Assembly (NCBI GenBank): GCA_030248195.1
Contig: JASAND010011200.1
Span: 1 to 64,000 of the forward strand
Source: Trissonchulus latispiculum
Taxonomy: Eukaryota > Nematoda > Enoplea > Enoplida > Ironidae
Length of the DNA: 64,000 nucleotides
Direction: 5' to 3'
A model generated the notes under the pieces. It ran no database searches, was not told where the DNA came from, and saw only the letters and a list, made by a program, of their open reading frames with translations. Position 1 is the stretch's first letter. Every line of letters begins with the position of its first letter. Position numbers and translations under genes: made by a program. Shown piece after piece: positions 11,647 to 25,600 of this stretch.

Positions 11647-12559
11647 GCATCCATCGGAGAGTATTCTGACTATTTAAAAATGTCGGGACTTTTAAATATT
11701 GCCAGTTTTCCACATTACAATAAGCTAACATCTCCTTTTTTGCATCCAAAAGAAATTCCGTAAGGTTTATTGCAATTAGCGAACGACGGGAGCTTACATG
11801 CATAATTTTGTCGTCTGAGTGGTTACGTACGTATATATATATATATCTATAAAACTAGCTTCAAATTTGAAAAATCTTAATCTAAAATATAAAGTCACAG
11901 CGTATATATATATAATTTGTGTTTTTGATTAAATTTGCCAAGGGCGTATCGAGAGGAGTCGACCTCCAGGAGGAGGGTTCGGCCTCAGAGTCGGCAATGG
12001 CAACCGGGTCCGGGTACCCGCGGGTATAACCCGGTTATGGACCCGGACGGATTCTGGTTTAAATCTTGCTTCGATTCCGGGTCCTTAATAAATGTTTGAC
12101 ATTAAAAGACTTCTTAAAACTGACATTAGTGAGTGAAAAATGAAAGTCCAACATGGATTCAGCCACTATGGTTACCATAGTTTAGAGAAAAGTTTGATAA
12201 ACCGCTGAAATATAAGCGGGGCCGGCCGTTTACCGGCCGTTCAACGGTCGGCTGGCCGGCCTGACATAAGAAATGATCGCCACAGAGGATGGAGCACTCA
12301 GCGCAATATCCCTGCATTATTTGGATTTTGATTTTGATTTTTAGATTTTGTCAATCACTCAACTATATCGTTCCTATGATTTGGATATTTGCGTTGGATA
12401 TAGCAGCGGAACTGAGTCCTGATTTTCCAGGTCAACGGGATTTCCTGTATCCATTTCGTGGGCTGATTTTGATGTCAATGGCTGAGAATATTTCCTGTCA
12501 ACATTATTAATATGCGAAGGTAGGAATCCGTTTTATGAATTTATATATGTATATATATT
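11647..12559. other. Gene-free spacer with a GGGTCCGGGTACC-type patch
   Basis: No gene seen. 11,975-12,060 resembles the CCGGGT-rich ends of the element at 37,871-38,677, with CCGGGTCCGGGTACCCG near 12,005. 12,215-12,260 has palindromic GGCCGGCC patches. Confidence 0.45.
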
Positions 12560-13229
12560 AGGGATCGACCGGAACTCCAAAAAAACCGGAACCGGAACTG
12601 GCTTTAAAAAGCCGGAACCGGAACCGGAACCGGAACCAGCTCTTTAACACTACAAAAATCGAAAATTTTTTCTGACGTTTTGGACAATTTTTGTAGATTT
12701 TTTGCTTTTTTGTAGTTACTAGAACATTGTAACAACGTTTGAATTATATTTTACATAGTTATTTCAATGCACGAACATGAAATTTGCAATTTATTAAGAG
12801 ATATTTGTCTTATAGCATAGTTAAACTTTACTACATGTATATGCATAGCTTTAAAACTAAAATTTAAAGTTATTTATACACGGTATGAATATGCTATATT
12901 TATATTGGATGTATGCTATATTTATCTAACAAGGATATACGTATATACATCAGACATTATTATTCTAAATTCTAAATTATACAAATTCTAAACATTCTAA
13001 GTAATGTAATAGCGCCGCAGGCGAAAATTTTTGAATAAGTCATATTCTGGTTGTAAGAGAATCGCAGTTTTTCAGAAAGTTTTAAAGAAGTTTGATAAAA
13101 TTTTTGAAAATTTGAATAAAATTTTGCTTTTGATAATAGGCTAAAATTGGTTCCGGTTCCGGTACGTTTTCAAAAACCGGAACCGGAACCGGAACCAAAA
13201 AGTACCGGAGCCGGAATTCCGGTCGATCC

Positions 13230-13231
<2 letters not shown>
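12560..13231. mobile_element. CCGGAA-rich TIR element
   Basis: The left end GGGATCGACCGGAACTCC faces the inverted right end CCGGAATTCCGGTCGATCC. Both subterminal regions are arrays of the hexamer GGAACC/CCGGAA, near 12,583-12,640 and 13,148-13,210. The ~500-bp centre is AT-rich and non-coding. A (TA)n tract follows directly. Confidence 0.75.

Positions 13232-13325
<94 letters not shown>
13232..13325. repeat. (TA)n microsatellite
   Basis: About 95 bp of uninterrupted TA fill the space between the CCGGAA element and the fold-back element. Confidence 0.97.
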
Positions 13326-13328
<3 letters not shown>

Positions 13329-14440
13329 TAGGGGTAGCGGCAGCGACCCCTATAATATGTGTGAAAAGTGGCTGGAGACAGTGTAAAATAAGCTGCGCAG
13401 AAGCTGCGCAAATCCTGCGCAGATCCTGCGCAGATTTCATGCGCAAATTGTAGAGCACATCGAGTTTAGTATGTCTGTGAAGTTTCAGCCCCGTATCACT
13501 TACTGTTAAAAAGTTGTGCCCCGGACCGGTTATGGCGGCGATGTTTTTTTTTCCGGTTTCTCCTATTTGATGGTTGTATTGTACATAATGTTCGCCGCTT
13601 TCACGTGATCTGCAGCGGTGGGCCAACCTAAAGGGCTATGGGGTCTGGTAGTACCCTCTAAAGAATTTAAGAATCACAACTTTTTTTGCGCCGCAGCTGC
13701 GCCACAGCGCCGCAGTGGCGCCGCAAAGTCGGCTCATAGCGAAAAGTGACCATTTTTGTGGTCGTCGCTCAGGTCGAACGTTGCGAGCTGGAGCTGATTT
13801 CTTTTTATATTCAGAAATTACATATATTGAAATAACTAACGGTCCAGGTTGCGTTTCTCTATCACTTCCCTAGCGACCACAGTGGCCCGTCAAAGATGGC
13901 GAAAATTCGAAAAATGAAAAATCGAAATTTCTCGCTATCTATTTAACTTTGAAAGCTCAAATCTTCCATACAATGGTTTTCTGGCACGGAGAATCGATTC
14001 CCGCAGTCAGTTTTACTGTCAGACCCACCCATCTTGCTGGGCTGGTTCCACTTTGCAGTCGGGAGGGTCAAGTCGGAAACCGCTTCCTGGAAGTCCATAG
14101 TAGGCTTTACCTGGCCTCTCAAAACTTTGTCTATAGGGGTTTTCTGGTGCGCCCAGCTCATTCCCGGTATCGGTTTTGCCGTAGGACTCATCCATCTTGC
14201 TGTGCTGGTTCCACTTTGCCGTCTGGAGGGTCATGTCGGCAACCGCTTTCTTGAGGTCCATACTAGGCTCTACTTGGCGTCTCAAAACTTTGTCCATAGG
14301 GGTTTTCTGGTGCGCCCAGCTCATTCCCGGTATCCGTTTTGCCGTCCGACGCACCTATTTTGCTGGGCTGGTTCCACTTAGGTCGTCGGGAGGGTCAGTC
14401 GGGTGGAGGGGGTCAAGTGGTCGAAATAAAAATTTTTCAA

Positions 14441-15400
14441 AAGTGGTCAAATTTGGTATCAAACGAAAGCTCTAAGTGAGCTGAGCAACTTTTGTCATAG
14501 AACTGCGTACCCAAAGTGGCTGTAGAGTGCTGTGGTGGGGTGGGGTGGGACTTAGGATATTTTGGGTCAAAAATAAAATTTTTCAAAAGTGGTCAAATTT
14601 GGTATCAAATGAAAGCTCTAAGTGAGCTGAGCAACTTTTGTCATAGAACTGCGTACCCAAAGTGGCTGTAGAGTGTTGTGGTGGGGTGGGGTGGGGGCTT
14701 AGGCGATTTTCGGTCAAAAATGAAATTTTTCAAAAGTGGTCAAATTTGGTACCAAATGAAAGCCCTAAGCGAGCTGAGCAACTTTTGTCATAGAACTGCA
14801 TGCTCAAAGTGGCTGTAGAGTGTTGTGGTGGGGAGGGGTGGGGACTTAGGCGATTTTCGGTCAAAAATGAAATTTTTCAAAAGTGGTCAAATTTGGTACC
14901 AAATGAAAGCCCTAAGCGAGCTGAGCAACTTTTGTCATAGAACTGCATGCTCAAAGTGGCTGTAGAGTGTTGTGGTGGGGTGGGGTGGGGACTTAGGCGA
15001 TTTTCGGTCAAAAATGAAATTTTTCAAAAGTGGTCAAATTTGGTACCAAATGAAAGCCCTGAGTGAGCTGAGCAACTTTTGTCATAGAACTGCATACCCA
15101 AAGTGGCTGTAGGGTGCTGTGGTAGGGCGGGGTGGGGACTTAGGCGATTTTCGGTCGAAAATGAAATTTTTCAAAAGTGGTCAAATTTGGTACCAAATGA
15201 AAGCCCTAAGCGAGCTGAGCAACTTTTGTCATAGAACTGCGTGCTCAAAATGGCTGTAGAGTGCTGGGGTGGGGACTTAGGCGATTTTATATATAGGGCA
15301 AAAATGGAATTTTTTTAAAAGTGGTCAAAGTTGTGTCAAATGAAAGTCCTAAGCGAACGGAACAACTTGTCATGGAGCCACCCACCCAAACTGGCTGTGT
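14441..15400. repeat. 147-bp tandem repeat array, left arm (7 units)
   Basis: The landmark AAGTGGTCAAATTTGGTA starts at 14,441, 14,587, 14,734, 14,881, 15,028, 15,175 and (degraded) 15,319. Spacings are 146, 147, 147, 147, 147 and 144 bp. Each unit also holds GAGCTGAGCAACTTTTGTCAT and a GGTGGGGTGGGG run. Non-coding. Confidence 0.92.
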
Positions 15401-17759
15401 CAAATAACGTCACCTGCCTATGAAACTGTTGTCTTTACTTCTTTACTTCGAATTTAAAGGATATATAGACACAGCCAACACACACATATTATCCTCTTTT
15501 GTGCGGAGCATTTTTGTTACTTGTATATATATATATATATATATATATAACAGGAAAGGTTTGTCTTGCAGGATCTGTTTCCAGTTTGGTTGTTCTCTCT
15601 CCTTCCGCCCAGGTTGGGTGCCCAATAATTACTGAACATGTGCCCATTTTTGGCAAAAAGTTAGACCTCATTAAGGTAGGAGCCCAAAATTCCGGAAAGG
15701 GGAGATTTGGGGGGGGGGGTGACCGGTTTCGGAGCAAGGAAGGTTATTTCGGGAAGCCCTGTGAAAATACCCTGTATTTGCATGTATCGTTGAAAAGCCC
15801 ATGACTTGCTGATTTGGACGCTGTAAGCCATATTGCTCTAAACTTGTTGCTGTTATATATATATAAATTTTTATTCTGAAAGATTCCACTAAAATCGACC
15901 AAAAGAGCTATTTATTCAAATTTTGGCAATCAAACCGTTGTAGCAACGAGTTTATGGTTTACATCGTCAAAATCAGCGAGTCATGGGGTCTGGGTAAAAT
16001 CCGGCCCCTGCTACTTCCCGGTCCCGGCGCACCTGGGTAAAATCCTGCGGATTTGGTCTGGGTAAAATCCGGAGCCGGGGACGGATTTTACTCTAACCCA
16101 AGTCATGGGCTTTCCATCGATAGAATTATTTTCTAATATCGCGTCAGTCACTGGCAATAAGCTGCTGAATTTTTCCAATTTCCTTAGGGAGAGGCTTCCT
16201 TGATATGATCCTATATTTTAGTTGTTGAGATAACTAGAGCATGTATATATGCTGGAATTTGCGGGACAAGCTTTATAAAATTTGCGAACTGTAGATTCAT
16301 GCGGGACTGTAACGACAAGGTAATTTGAATGAGGAAAGGAACAGGACGAAAAATTTGGTTCCGTGTTGGCTTATTGTTCGTGTTTTGTTCTGTTCGTGTT
16401 CGCGTGTTCCGTGTTACATTTTGTGTTGGGTTCCGTTCCGTGTCCCTCTTTGCAGAAATGTTGGACAAAGTGGAGATGACCTTGTAAAACCAGGATCGAC
16501 GTAAGGATACTTATTAGGACCAGAATTTGGTATATAACTAAAAACCGAATCCTTGGCAGGATCGTTACAGAGTTGGTTATCGATTTCATAATCGGCTATT
16601 GACTTCAGGATTGGGCATAGGGTGCGTTCAGGATTGGGAGTCAAAAACAATTTCAGGATCTGGTCCGATTTGGATACTTATAGTTCACAATCGGGTGCCT
16701 AAAAGCAAGACCAAATTCAACATCCTAAGTTGGATCCTGAAATTACAGGCAGATCCTGTCTTTATAATTGGACAACCGATTCTGAATCCATGATCCACCT
16801 TTATGCCTTTATGCCTAATCCTCAAGTCACAAGCCGTTCCCAAAATTGACTGTTGACTGACCCAAAACTGTTCCTGTTTTAAACACCTGAATTTTCAGGG
16901 GTTTTCAAGTTTTAATCTGTGCTTTTTGTTGTGTTTCTTTAAGAAATTGTGTTTTTAAAACTGTGTTTTTCCTGAAATCATCTTTTCGCAGCATTAACAC
17001 GTTTTTAACGGTTTTTACCACATTTATAACCACATTTTGTAGCATTTTTCGCATGTTTTAGAAGAAAAAGAAAACATATATATTGCTATAAACGTTTATT
17101 GTTATAAACGATATTTCAAAGATGACTTCTTTTGCATTTTAGTGAGGGTGGGTGGCGGAGACCCAGACGTTCATATTTTTTGAAAACTGACAATTTTGGT
17201 CTGAAAACCTTCGAAAGTGTTACTTTTCGACAGTATATTTTATTCCTGTCATTTCCAGAATTTGGAAACAATTTCATTGAATACGTATATATATATATAT
17301 ACGTATATATACCTATACAGCCCCGAATGGCAGGCAGCGTTGCTTAGAATAATGAAGGCTATACAATGTGTGTTCAACTAATTCAGGCCTGTTGCAGTTC
17401 CCTTTTTCCCTTTTATTTCCTTTTTTTCCGAGACCTTCCTTTTATTTCCTTTTTTTCGCCCAAAATTCCTTTTATTTCCTTTTTTTCTGGCTGACTTCAG
17501 TAAGTCTAGGAATTTACAAACTTTTTAAAAGCAAAATCTACGTTTTTGCCCATATTTTTTAAAAAATTTCCGGCTTCGCCGGGCTGTGATCGTATGGATT
17601 TTAATTTCAAAGTTGGTTTTATATTTTGGACGTATATATTTAATAACAAGTAACAAAAATGCTCCGCACAAAAGAGGATAATATGTGTGCTGGGCCTATG
17701 TCTATAATTTAAATTCCGGTTGTGAAAGTAAAGGCATAAATCCGACACAGCAACTTTTG

Positions 17760-18450
17760 GTGGATGGTTCCATGGCGAAAGTTCTTCCGTTCGCTTAGAA
17801 CTTTAATTTGACACAAATTTGACGGCTTTTGAAAACTTTTATTTTTGACATAAAGTCGCTACGTAAGTCCCCACCCCACAGCACAGCACTCTACAGCCAC
17901 TTTGAGCATGCAGTTCTATGACAAAAGTTGCTCAGCTAGCTTAGGGCTTTCATTTGGTACCAAATTTGACCACTTTTGAAAAATTTTATTTTTGACCCAA
18001 AATCGCCTAAGTCCCCACCCCACCCCACCACAGCACTCTACAGCCACCTTGAGCATGCAGTTCTATGACAAAAGTTGCTCAGCTCGCTTAGGGCTTTCAT
18101 TTGGTACCAAATTTGACCACTTTTGAAAAATTTTATTTTTGACCCAAAATCGCCTAAGTCCCCACCCCACCCCACCCGACCACAGCACTCTACAGCCACT
18201 TTGAGCATGCAGTTCTATGACAAAAGTTGCTCAGCTCGCTTAGGGCTTTCATTTGGTACCAAATTTGACCACTTTTGAAAAATTTTATTTTTGACCCAAA
18301 ATCGCCTAAGTCCCCACCCACCCCCACCACAGCACTCTACAGCCACTTTTTGTACGCAGTTCTATGACAAAAGTTGCTCAGCTCACTTAGGGCTTTCATT
18401 TGATACCAAATTTGACCACTTTTGAGAAACTTTATTTTCGACCATTTGAC
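17760..18450. repeat. 147-bp tandem repeat array, right arm (5 units, inverted)
   Basis: Inverted counterparts of the left-arm units have the landmark CACTTTTGAAAA at about 17,971, 18,118, 18,270 and 18,417, plus an edge unit near 17,824. Spacing is 147-152 bp. The copy number differs from the left arm (5 versus 7), so the arms have diverged by unit gain or loss. Confidence 0.88.
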
Positions 18451-19669
18451 CCTCCCACCCGACTGACCCTTCAAACGGCAAAGTAGAACCAGCCCAGCAA
18501 AATAGGTACGTCGGACGGCAAAACAGATACCGGGAATGAGCTGGGCGCACCAGAAAACCCCTATAGACAAAGTTTTGAGAGGCCAGGTAAAGCCTACTAT
18601 GGACCTCCAGGAAGCGGTTCCCGACTTGACCCTCCAGACGGCAAAGTAGAACCAGCCCAGCAAAATAGGTACGTCGGACGGCAAAAAGGATACCGGGAAT
18701 GACTTGGGCACACCAGAAAACCCCTATAGACAAAGTTTTGAGAGGCCAGGCAAAGCCTGCTACGGACCTCCAGGAAGCGGTTTCCGACTTGACCCTTCCG
18801 ACGGCAAAGTGGAGCCAGTCCAGCAAGATGGGTGGGTCTGACGGTAAAACTGACTGCGGGAATCGATTCTCCGTGCCAGAAAACCATTGTATGGAAGATT
18901 TGAGCTTTCAAAGTTGAATAGATAGCGAGAAATTTCGATTTTTCATTTTTCGAATTTTCGCCATTTTTGACGGGCCACCGTGGTCGCTAGGGAAGTGATA
19001 GAGAAACGCAACCTGGACCGTTAGTTAGTTCAATATATGTAATTTCTGAATATAAAAAGAAATCAGCTCCAGCTCGTAACGTTCGACCTGAGCGACGACC
19101 ACAAAAATGGTCACTTTTCGCTATGAGCCGACTTTGCGGTGCCACTGCGGCGCTGTGGCGCAGCTGCGGCGCAAAAAAAGTTGCGATTCTTAAATTCTTT
19201 AGAGGGTACTACTAGACCCTATAGCCCTTTAGGTTGGCCCACCGCTGCAGATCACGTGAAAGCGGCGAACATTATGTACAATACAACCATCAAATAGGAG
19301 AAACCGGAAAAAAACATCGCCGCCATAACCGGTCCGGAGCGCAACTTTTTAACGGTAAGTGATACGGGGCTGAAACTTCACAGACATACTAAACTCGATG
19401 TGCTCTACAATTTGCGCATGAAATCTGCGCAGGATCCATTTTGCGCAGCTTCTGCGCAGCTTATTTTACACTTTTCTCGTCTCCAGCCACTTTTCACACA
19501 TATTATAGGGGTCGCTGCCGCGACCCCTATGATACTAGCCAGACCCCAAATCTTCGTTTCGTATATATTGCCTTTATGCCTACATATACATATAAGTATT
19601 TGTGACCGTAATTTCTGCTTATTTCTAGTATATATACTGCTACTAATATATATACAATTTTCGTTTGGT

Positions 19670-22600
19670 ATGCCGAGTGAGACGTCGGGTAGCAATGTCC
19701 CTCCGGGATTGTTGCGTTACAAGAATAAGGGGATTTCCAGCTTTGATGAAATGAGAAGAAGGCGTGAGGAAGAAGGTGTTCAACTTCGAAAACAGAAAAG
19801 GGAGGAACAGGTGAGTCTGTTTTTATTGGGGATTCTTTGAAATATTGAAAAAAATTAAAACTAGCCCATCAAATTTGTCGCGAATATTGTGTTTAAAATG
19901 GGAGTTTAGACAAATTTGTGGGATAAAGGATAAAGTACTTAATAAGGAATAAAATTGCACTCACCAGGTTTCACGGGCGCATGGGTGTGCCACACTCTTC
20001 TTTAAACCTACCTGGCTTTCACGTGCTGAGATTATTTGGTAGTGTGCTTCTATTTCCTGCGGCCAAGTCGGGATGCTCTCGCTATTTTGAGGGGATGCCC
20101 GGCTGGGCGTGGAGATCAGATGGGATAACCCACAGAAAGGAATCCCTGATTGACTTGCTCTTACGCGGCTCTGAGCAATAATTCAGAAAATGTACATACA
20201 GCGCGGTAAAAATGTCCCGCTCTTTCGAGTGGGGTATGTACATAGTCAAAACTGTTCTGGCATGCTTCCAGCGGCTGGATTACCGCCGATGGGTTTTTCC
20301 CGGATTGAGTTTTTCCCAGCTGTTTGATGGAAAATTTCTCACCAACCCTAAGGGCTAGAGAGATGTTTTATGGCTCGTTTTGAAGCTCTTCGTAAGGCCT
20401 CGCGGCATGGGCGCATCCAGGGGGGGGGGTTTGTGGGTTCCGACCTCTCCCTTTTTGTCTGATCCTCCCCGAAGTTTTTGAGAAGAAAGCAAAAACTACA
20501 TTTTTTATGATAGCAGCCTACAGGATAGCAGTTGGAAGACGATCATGCGCCGGATTATTTGTCCCTATGAGACCTTCAGATCGACGCCCTTAGTTTGATT
20601 TTACGGCTTGTGTAGTTCAAGGAATGTTGGATTATTTGATTTCTGCAAAGATGACAAGTTTTCGACGCCAAAACAAGAAAATCGGGTATATCTCACGGTA
20701 GAGAAAAGCTAGAAACTTGCTTTAAAAAGCAAAATGTGAAGCTCAATGAGATCTTTCGAATGAATATAGTTATAGCTGTATAGTGCGTGCCAAACGTTCA
20801 GAAATTGGGAAAAACCACTCTGACTGGAAATCTCGAATTTTTGAATCGGGATTGCGCGGAGGGTGTTAGAACGCTAAATGAACTTATTTCGGAAAGTTTC
20901 GTCAAATTTCATCATGATTTACGCCGCCAAATAACAATATGTGTCCAAAAGGAATCACCACCTTCAGTGCTTTTATATACCGAATTTTTAAGATTTTTCG
21001 CTCCAGTCCAGTAGTGCGCTTAAATCTTTGCATTTTTAAGCGTGTGCGTTTGCGGCGCTTTTATATCATTCAAATCTTTCTAAACTTTTTATTGTTTATT
21101 TGTTAATGTAGAAGAATTTCTCAACTTTTCTAAATGTTCTTGAAGGTTTCCATTAGAGCTCTTTCAGTTTTGTAGGGGGGACAGAATTTTTCAGGCTCGC
21201 GTTCGACCTCATCCTTTTTTTCAAAATCCTGAGTGCGCCCCTGCCTCACGGTATAGATTTTCTATTTGTCGCTTAATAAAAAGTTTCAACAACAATTTGG
21301 GTTTTTATTTCCCCCCGCTCTATACGCATGTGTGAGGAAAACACCGAAAACCTCGAATTTCTCCTGAATATACTAAATGTTAATCATAATTGTAATCTAT
21401 TATAATTTTTTTATTTTGTGCAACAATAAAGTATATATATATAGGTCCTGGAACTCATGTGACACGTAACTGATAGTTTGTTTGTTACATTTATCCTGAT
21501 CTGTCTTGATTAGATACTTGCGTTTTTAGCTGGCAAAAAGACGGAACGTAACCGTATTGCATGAAGATGAAGTTGATGCAAACCATATTGCAAACAATAA
21601 CAACTCTTTTCTAACTGGAGTAGGTTGCTAATGCTGTGTATTTGTAAGTCTTATGCAGATTCATGCTTGAATGAAAGTACTGTGCTGGTGTGCATCTTAT
21701 ACATAAATGATTCGAATGTTAGGTTTGCTCCGATATGTAGGCTGTATTAGATTTCACAGTTTTCTGGAATATTTTTATAAGGGTAATAGGTTGCTGATGC
21801 GGAAGGTTACCGGATGTAAGTATAGCTACCATAGTTTGACTTTTTATTTGGGCGCAGTAAACAGATATTTTTCGATAGGTGTCGTATCTAACGATGTAGT
21901 CAGGGCGGGGACAAATACACCCACTCAAGGTAGCAGATAGACAGACCTAGTATAGCGCAAATCAAAGCGCTATATCTTTATGTATAAAATAGTACACGTA
22001 TAAGGTTGGTATGGGCCGGGCCATCTTCTCTGATAGTGTTCCAAAGTTGACACCTCAAAACATCTCCAAAAGCTAAGAATTTTTAAATATTGCTATTTGC
22101 TAAGCTTATTTCTCTATTGCTAGAACCCTGTAAGAGCTACTTTGCATAGGGGCATGTGGACCTTTATAATTTGGTATAGACGGTAGCGTCCCACCTTTTT
22201 TCCAGGCAGAGCTGACAGGCACGCAGATTACTTAGATTTACATGAATTTGCGGAACCTCTGGAAGAAGTTTCCTGTTGGTTATGTTAATAGACTTAATCT
22301 AATCACAGAACTTGTATTATTATATTTGCGCGTTTAACTGTAGGAAATTACTCCGGACCTGGTTACGGATTTTGAAGGCAATGACAACGTCAAAAAGTAT
22401 ATGGCAGTGCAGCGATTTCGCAAGTTGCTTTCTAAAGGTTGGTTTTTGAGGGACATTTATAACCAAACTGGCTTTTTCCTACGCAAAAATTTCTGGTGGG
22501 GGGAAGTCTGGGGGGGATTTTTCGTAAAATGCTTAAAACATTATATACTTTAAAATGCTATTGCTGTAAAAATACTGTTTTTACTGCTGAGCTAAAAATT

Positions 22601-25600
22601 TAAATACTTTTAAATATATACTTTAACTATATACTATACACTATAATAAATATACTTAACCTAAATTTAAGCTTAAGCAGCTAAAGACTGCTAAAAATTC
22701 TGGGGGGGGGAAGTTAGGGGGCCCGATTTCTGGGTGTGCCCACACCCTCCCTGTAGGAAAAAGTCTGCCAAAAGGCTTTACGATTTCTGTAACTTTCTTG
22801 CAGATTTTCAACAAAAGATTTAGACTGTGCAAATTTTTTATTACAGAGTTTAGAAAAAATACATATTATATATATGCGTAGCTTACAGGTTGGTTTGATA
22901 ATTGATGGATTGTTTAGAATTTGCAGGTCGAAACTACTGTTAAATGGGAACTTTACCTTGAAAAAAAACTTTTGAACATCATTTTGTGAAACCGGGGATT
23001 TTCGGGCATCCGTTATCGTAAAATTAATGCATTGGATATTTTCCGATACTCATCACTAATTTTTTATTTTGTGTGGTTTGTTTTTAGAGCCAAACCCTCC
23101 TATTGACGAGGTCATTAGTACAGGATTGGTACCCAAATTCGTTGAGTGTTTGCAAAATGATTCTGACAGTGCCTTACAGGTAGGGTAGACACTTTGTATT
23201 CCTAATTTGCATATAGGCTTTGAGGGTATTAACAGCTTGATAAATAACTGGAGTTTAAATTGATGGTAAATGATTGTTTGAATTTTGTCACTGCTCTAGT
23301 AAACCTACGTATATATGAAGTATGCGCATACCCAGGCGTGTAGCCAGGGGGGGGGGGTGGGAGGAATTCATCCGAAATTGTGGACCCCCGAGAATTGTTT
23401 CCTTGTCATGTGTAAAACGCTCATTTTTCAAAAACTGCGCGAAATAGTGTTTTATACCATCATAGTATACGTGTTTCGCAGCCCAAAATGAGTTACGAAT
23501 TACACTATTTGGTGTCTTTTAACCAGACTGCATCATTTGGGTGTATGAACACGTGCTGGACCTTAAGTATTTTTTAATTTCAAAGAATGCTCTGTAAAAA
23601 TTCCACGTCGTTCACGACAGAAAAATTTCTCAGCTTTTGGGGAGCTCAGCATGTTTGATGCTTAATTATACACTTATCCTTTTGGCTTTTTTTGGGCCAA
23701 AAGTGTTGGGAGGACATGTAACTTAGTGTACGCTTGTGAAGCTCACTGTCATGTATTTATTTGTATCTGCTACGACTGGCCAAATAAACGGATTTTGTTT
23801 GTTTGTTTGTTTGTTTGACATCATTCCCCCCCCAATCGATGGGGGGGCTCTCCCAAAATGGGTCGGGGCATATTTTGTGGGAGGGCCATGAAGCCTCTCG
23901 TCCCCCATCGATTGGCTCACCAAAAATTGGGGCATACTATTGGAACGTTTTTCGAATTTTTGCGTGTTTTTTGTGCAGAAACTGCTACAAATCGCTAATA
24001 ATGACTAATTTTAGATGCTTTTTAGGGTTAAAATGGTGAAAGTTACGTTAAAAATTCGGCGAAGCTGGTAAATTTTTTGAACTTTTAGGGTAAAAATACT
24101 AAAATTTGGCAATTTGTGGGCAGTTATGGGTATTTATGGGAGGCATTTCATAGAGGGGAGCTCCTAGAATGAGGAGGGGGAGGGGCTTGGGAGGTCGCCG
24201 AGTGGAGAAATTAAGCCAGAACGTATATGATATTTCAGTTTGAAGTTGCGTGGGCCCTGACCAACATTGCCAGCGGAACCTCAGAGCATACCCAGATAGT
24301 AGTTGATGCCGGTGCTGTAAAGCCATTCATCAATCTTGTCTCTTCGCCTTATGAGGATGTCAGAGAGCAGGTTCGTATACAGTATGCAGAAATGCAGCTG
24401 GGCCGTCGTCACTAAATTAAGGAGCGTTATTTGAAAATTTCAAAATAGTTTAAAAATAGGATTTTGCTATTATCTCGGGTTAATGATTTCTTGCACCAAT
24501 GAGTGGGTCGCTCAAAGAGTAACATTTTCACTTCCATTTGGCTGTTGAAAATTTTACTTGTTATTAGTTAGTACTGTGGTAGTTAATCAGTTCAAAACGA
24601 AATTATATGGAATATATACACTGTATTTTTTGTTACTTTTCTCATAAACTACGTATATGAACTTGCATATTTCAGGCAGTCTGGGCCCTCGGCAATATTG
24701 CTGGTGACGGACCACTCCTTCGTGACTATGTCCTTGACTGCGGTGTCATGGAACCCTTTGTAAGGTATGTATGTTTGATTTTCCCATCTAGCCGCCGGAA
24801 AGAATTGTTAAGTTGGGTTGTTATGGTTTGATAATAAAACTTAGTGAGGTCTCATACGATCGTTTTATTGAGATCAATTAAAATCGGCACTGTAAATTTT
24901 TTCTGCTGGTTAAATTTGTACAGATTTGATGTTGAATTGATTGTAGCACGATTGGTATTTGGTAACACTGTAATATTCTTGATTTTTATTTTTTCCTTGT
25001 AGATTGCTCATGAATGTTGACAATTTGAAATTGCCTATGGCCAGAAATGGTGTCTGGGCCCTTTCCAATCTTTGTCGTGGAAAGAATCCTGCTCCTGATT
25101 TCGCAAAGGTTCGGAACCTTGGTTATCGACCATATTCAGTTTGTTTTGAATTTCATTCGTTTTCATTTTTCCAAGATATGAAATGTATTTTAGTTAAAAC
25201 TTCATTATACCAAGATGGATAAATATTTAATAGGCACTTTACAGTCGAATCGTAGTATCTGCAGTGCCATTTTAGAAACGGACAGAAAATGTGGCCTGGA
25301 AGGATATAGCATAAATTTAATTGTTCCTGTGTTCAGGGTTTTGGATTTTCATTTTATCATTTACATCTTTGTTTTTCTCTTTTTTTCTGAGGTTTTTTAT
25401 TCTGTTTTCTTGTCTGTAGGTGAAGCCTTGCCTTCCGGTGCTGGCTCGTCTCCTGTTCCACAGTGATCCAGAGGTGCTGGCTGATGCGTGCTGGGCCATT
25501 GCCTATCTTTCTGATGGTACCAATGATCGAATACAGGCTGTCATTGAAACTGGCGTCTGTCGTCGCCTCGTTGAACTCCTCATGTACGTACAGCAGGACA

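Larger units (their letters stand above)
13324..19534. mobile_element. 6.2-kb fold-back element with ~2-kb inverted arms
   Basis: The left arm (13,324-15,523) and right arm (17,648-19,534) are inverted copies. From outside inward each has: (1) a terminal hairpin ATAGGGGTCGC-tgcc-GCGACCCCTAT, perfect on the right at 19,505-19,530 and with one mismatch on the left at 13,328-13,353; (2) a CTGCGCAG-rich segment; (3) ~600 bp shared unique sequence; (4) ~162-bp repeats around TTTCTGGTGCGCCCAGCTCA; (5) an array of 147-bp repeats; (6) a shared inner block ending in TTTTGTGCGGAGCATTTTTGTTAC. The 2.1-kb centre (15,524-17,647) has no coding frame. It contains a stray left end of the CAGGCCTGTTGC element family at 17,384. 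No transposase was found. Confidence 0.85.

Noticed and set aside
13943..14475. Several overlapping 80-115-codon frames on both strands, and their mirror images at 18,337-18,917
   Set aside because: They follow the ~162-bp tandem repeat on both strands equally and lie in inverted arms; by-products of repetition.
21624..21625. Donor GTAG|GTTGCT for importin exon 2
   Set aside because: It would put exon 3 in a frame with an early stop; GGA|GTAGGT at 21,619/21,620 keeps phase and is used instead.
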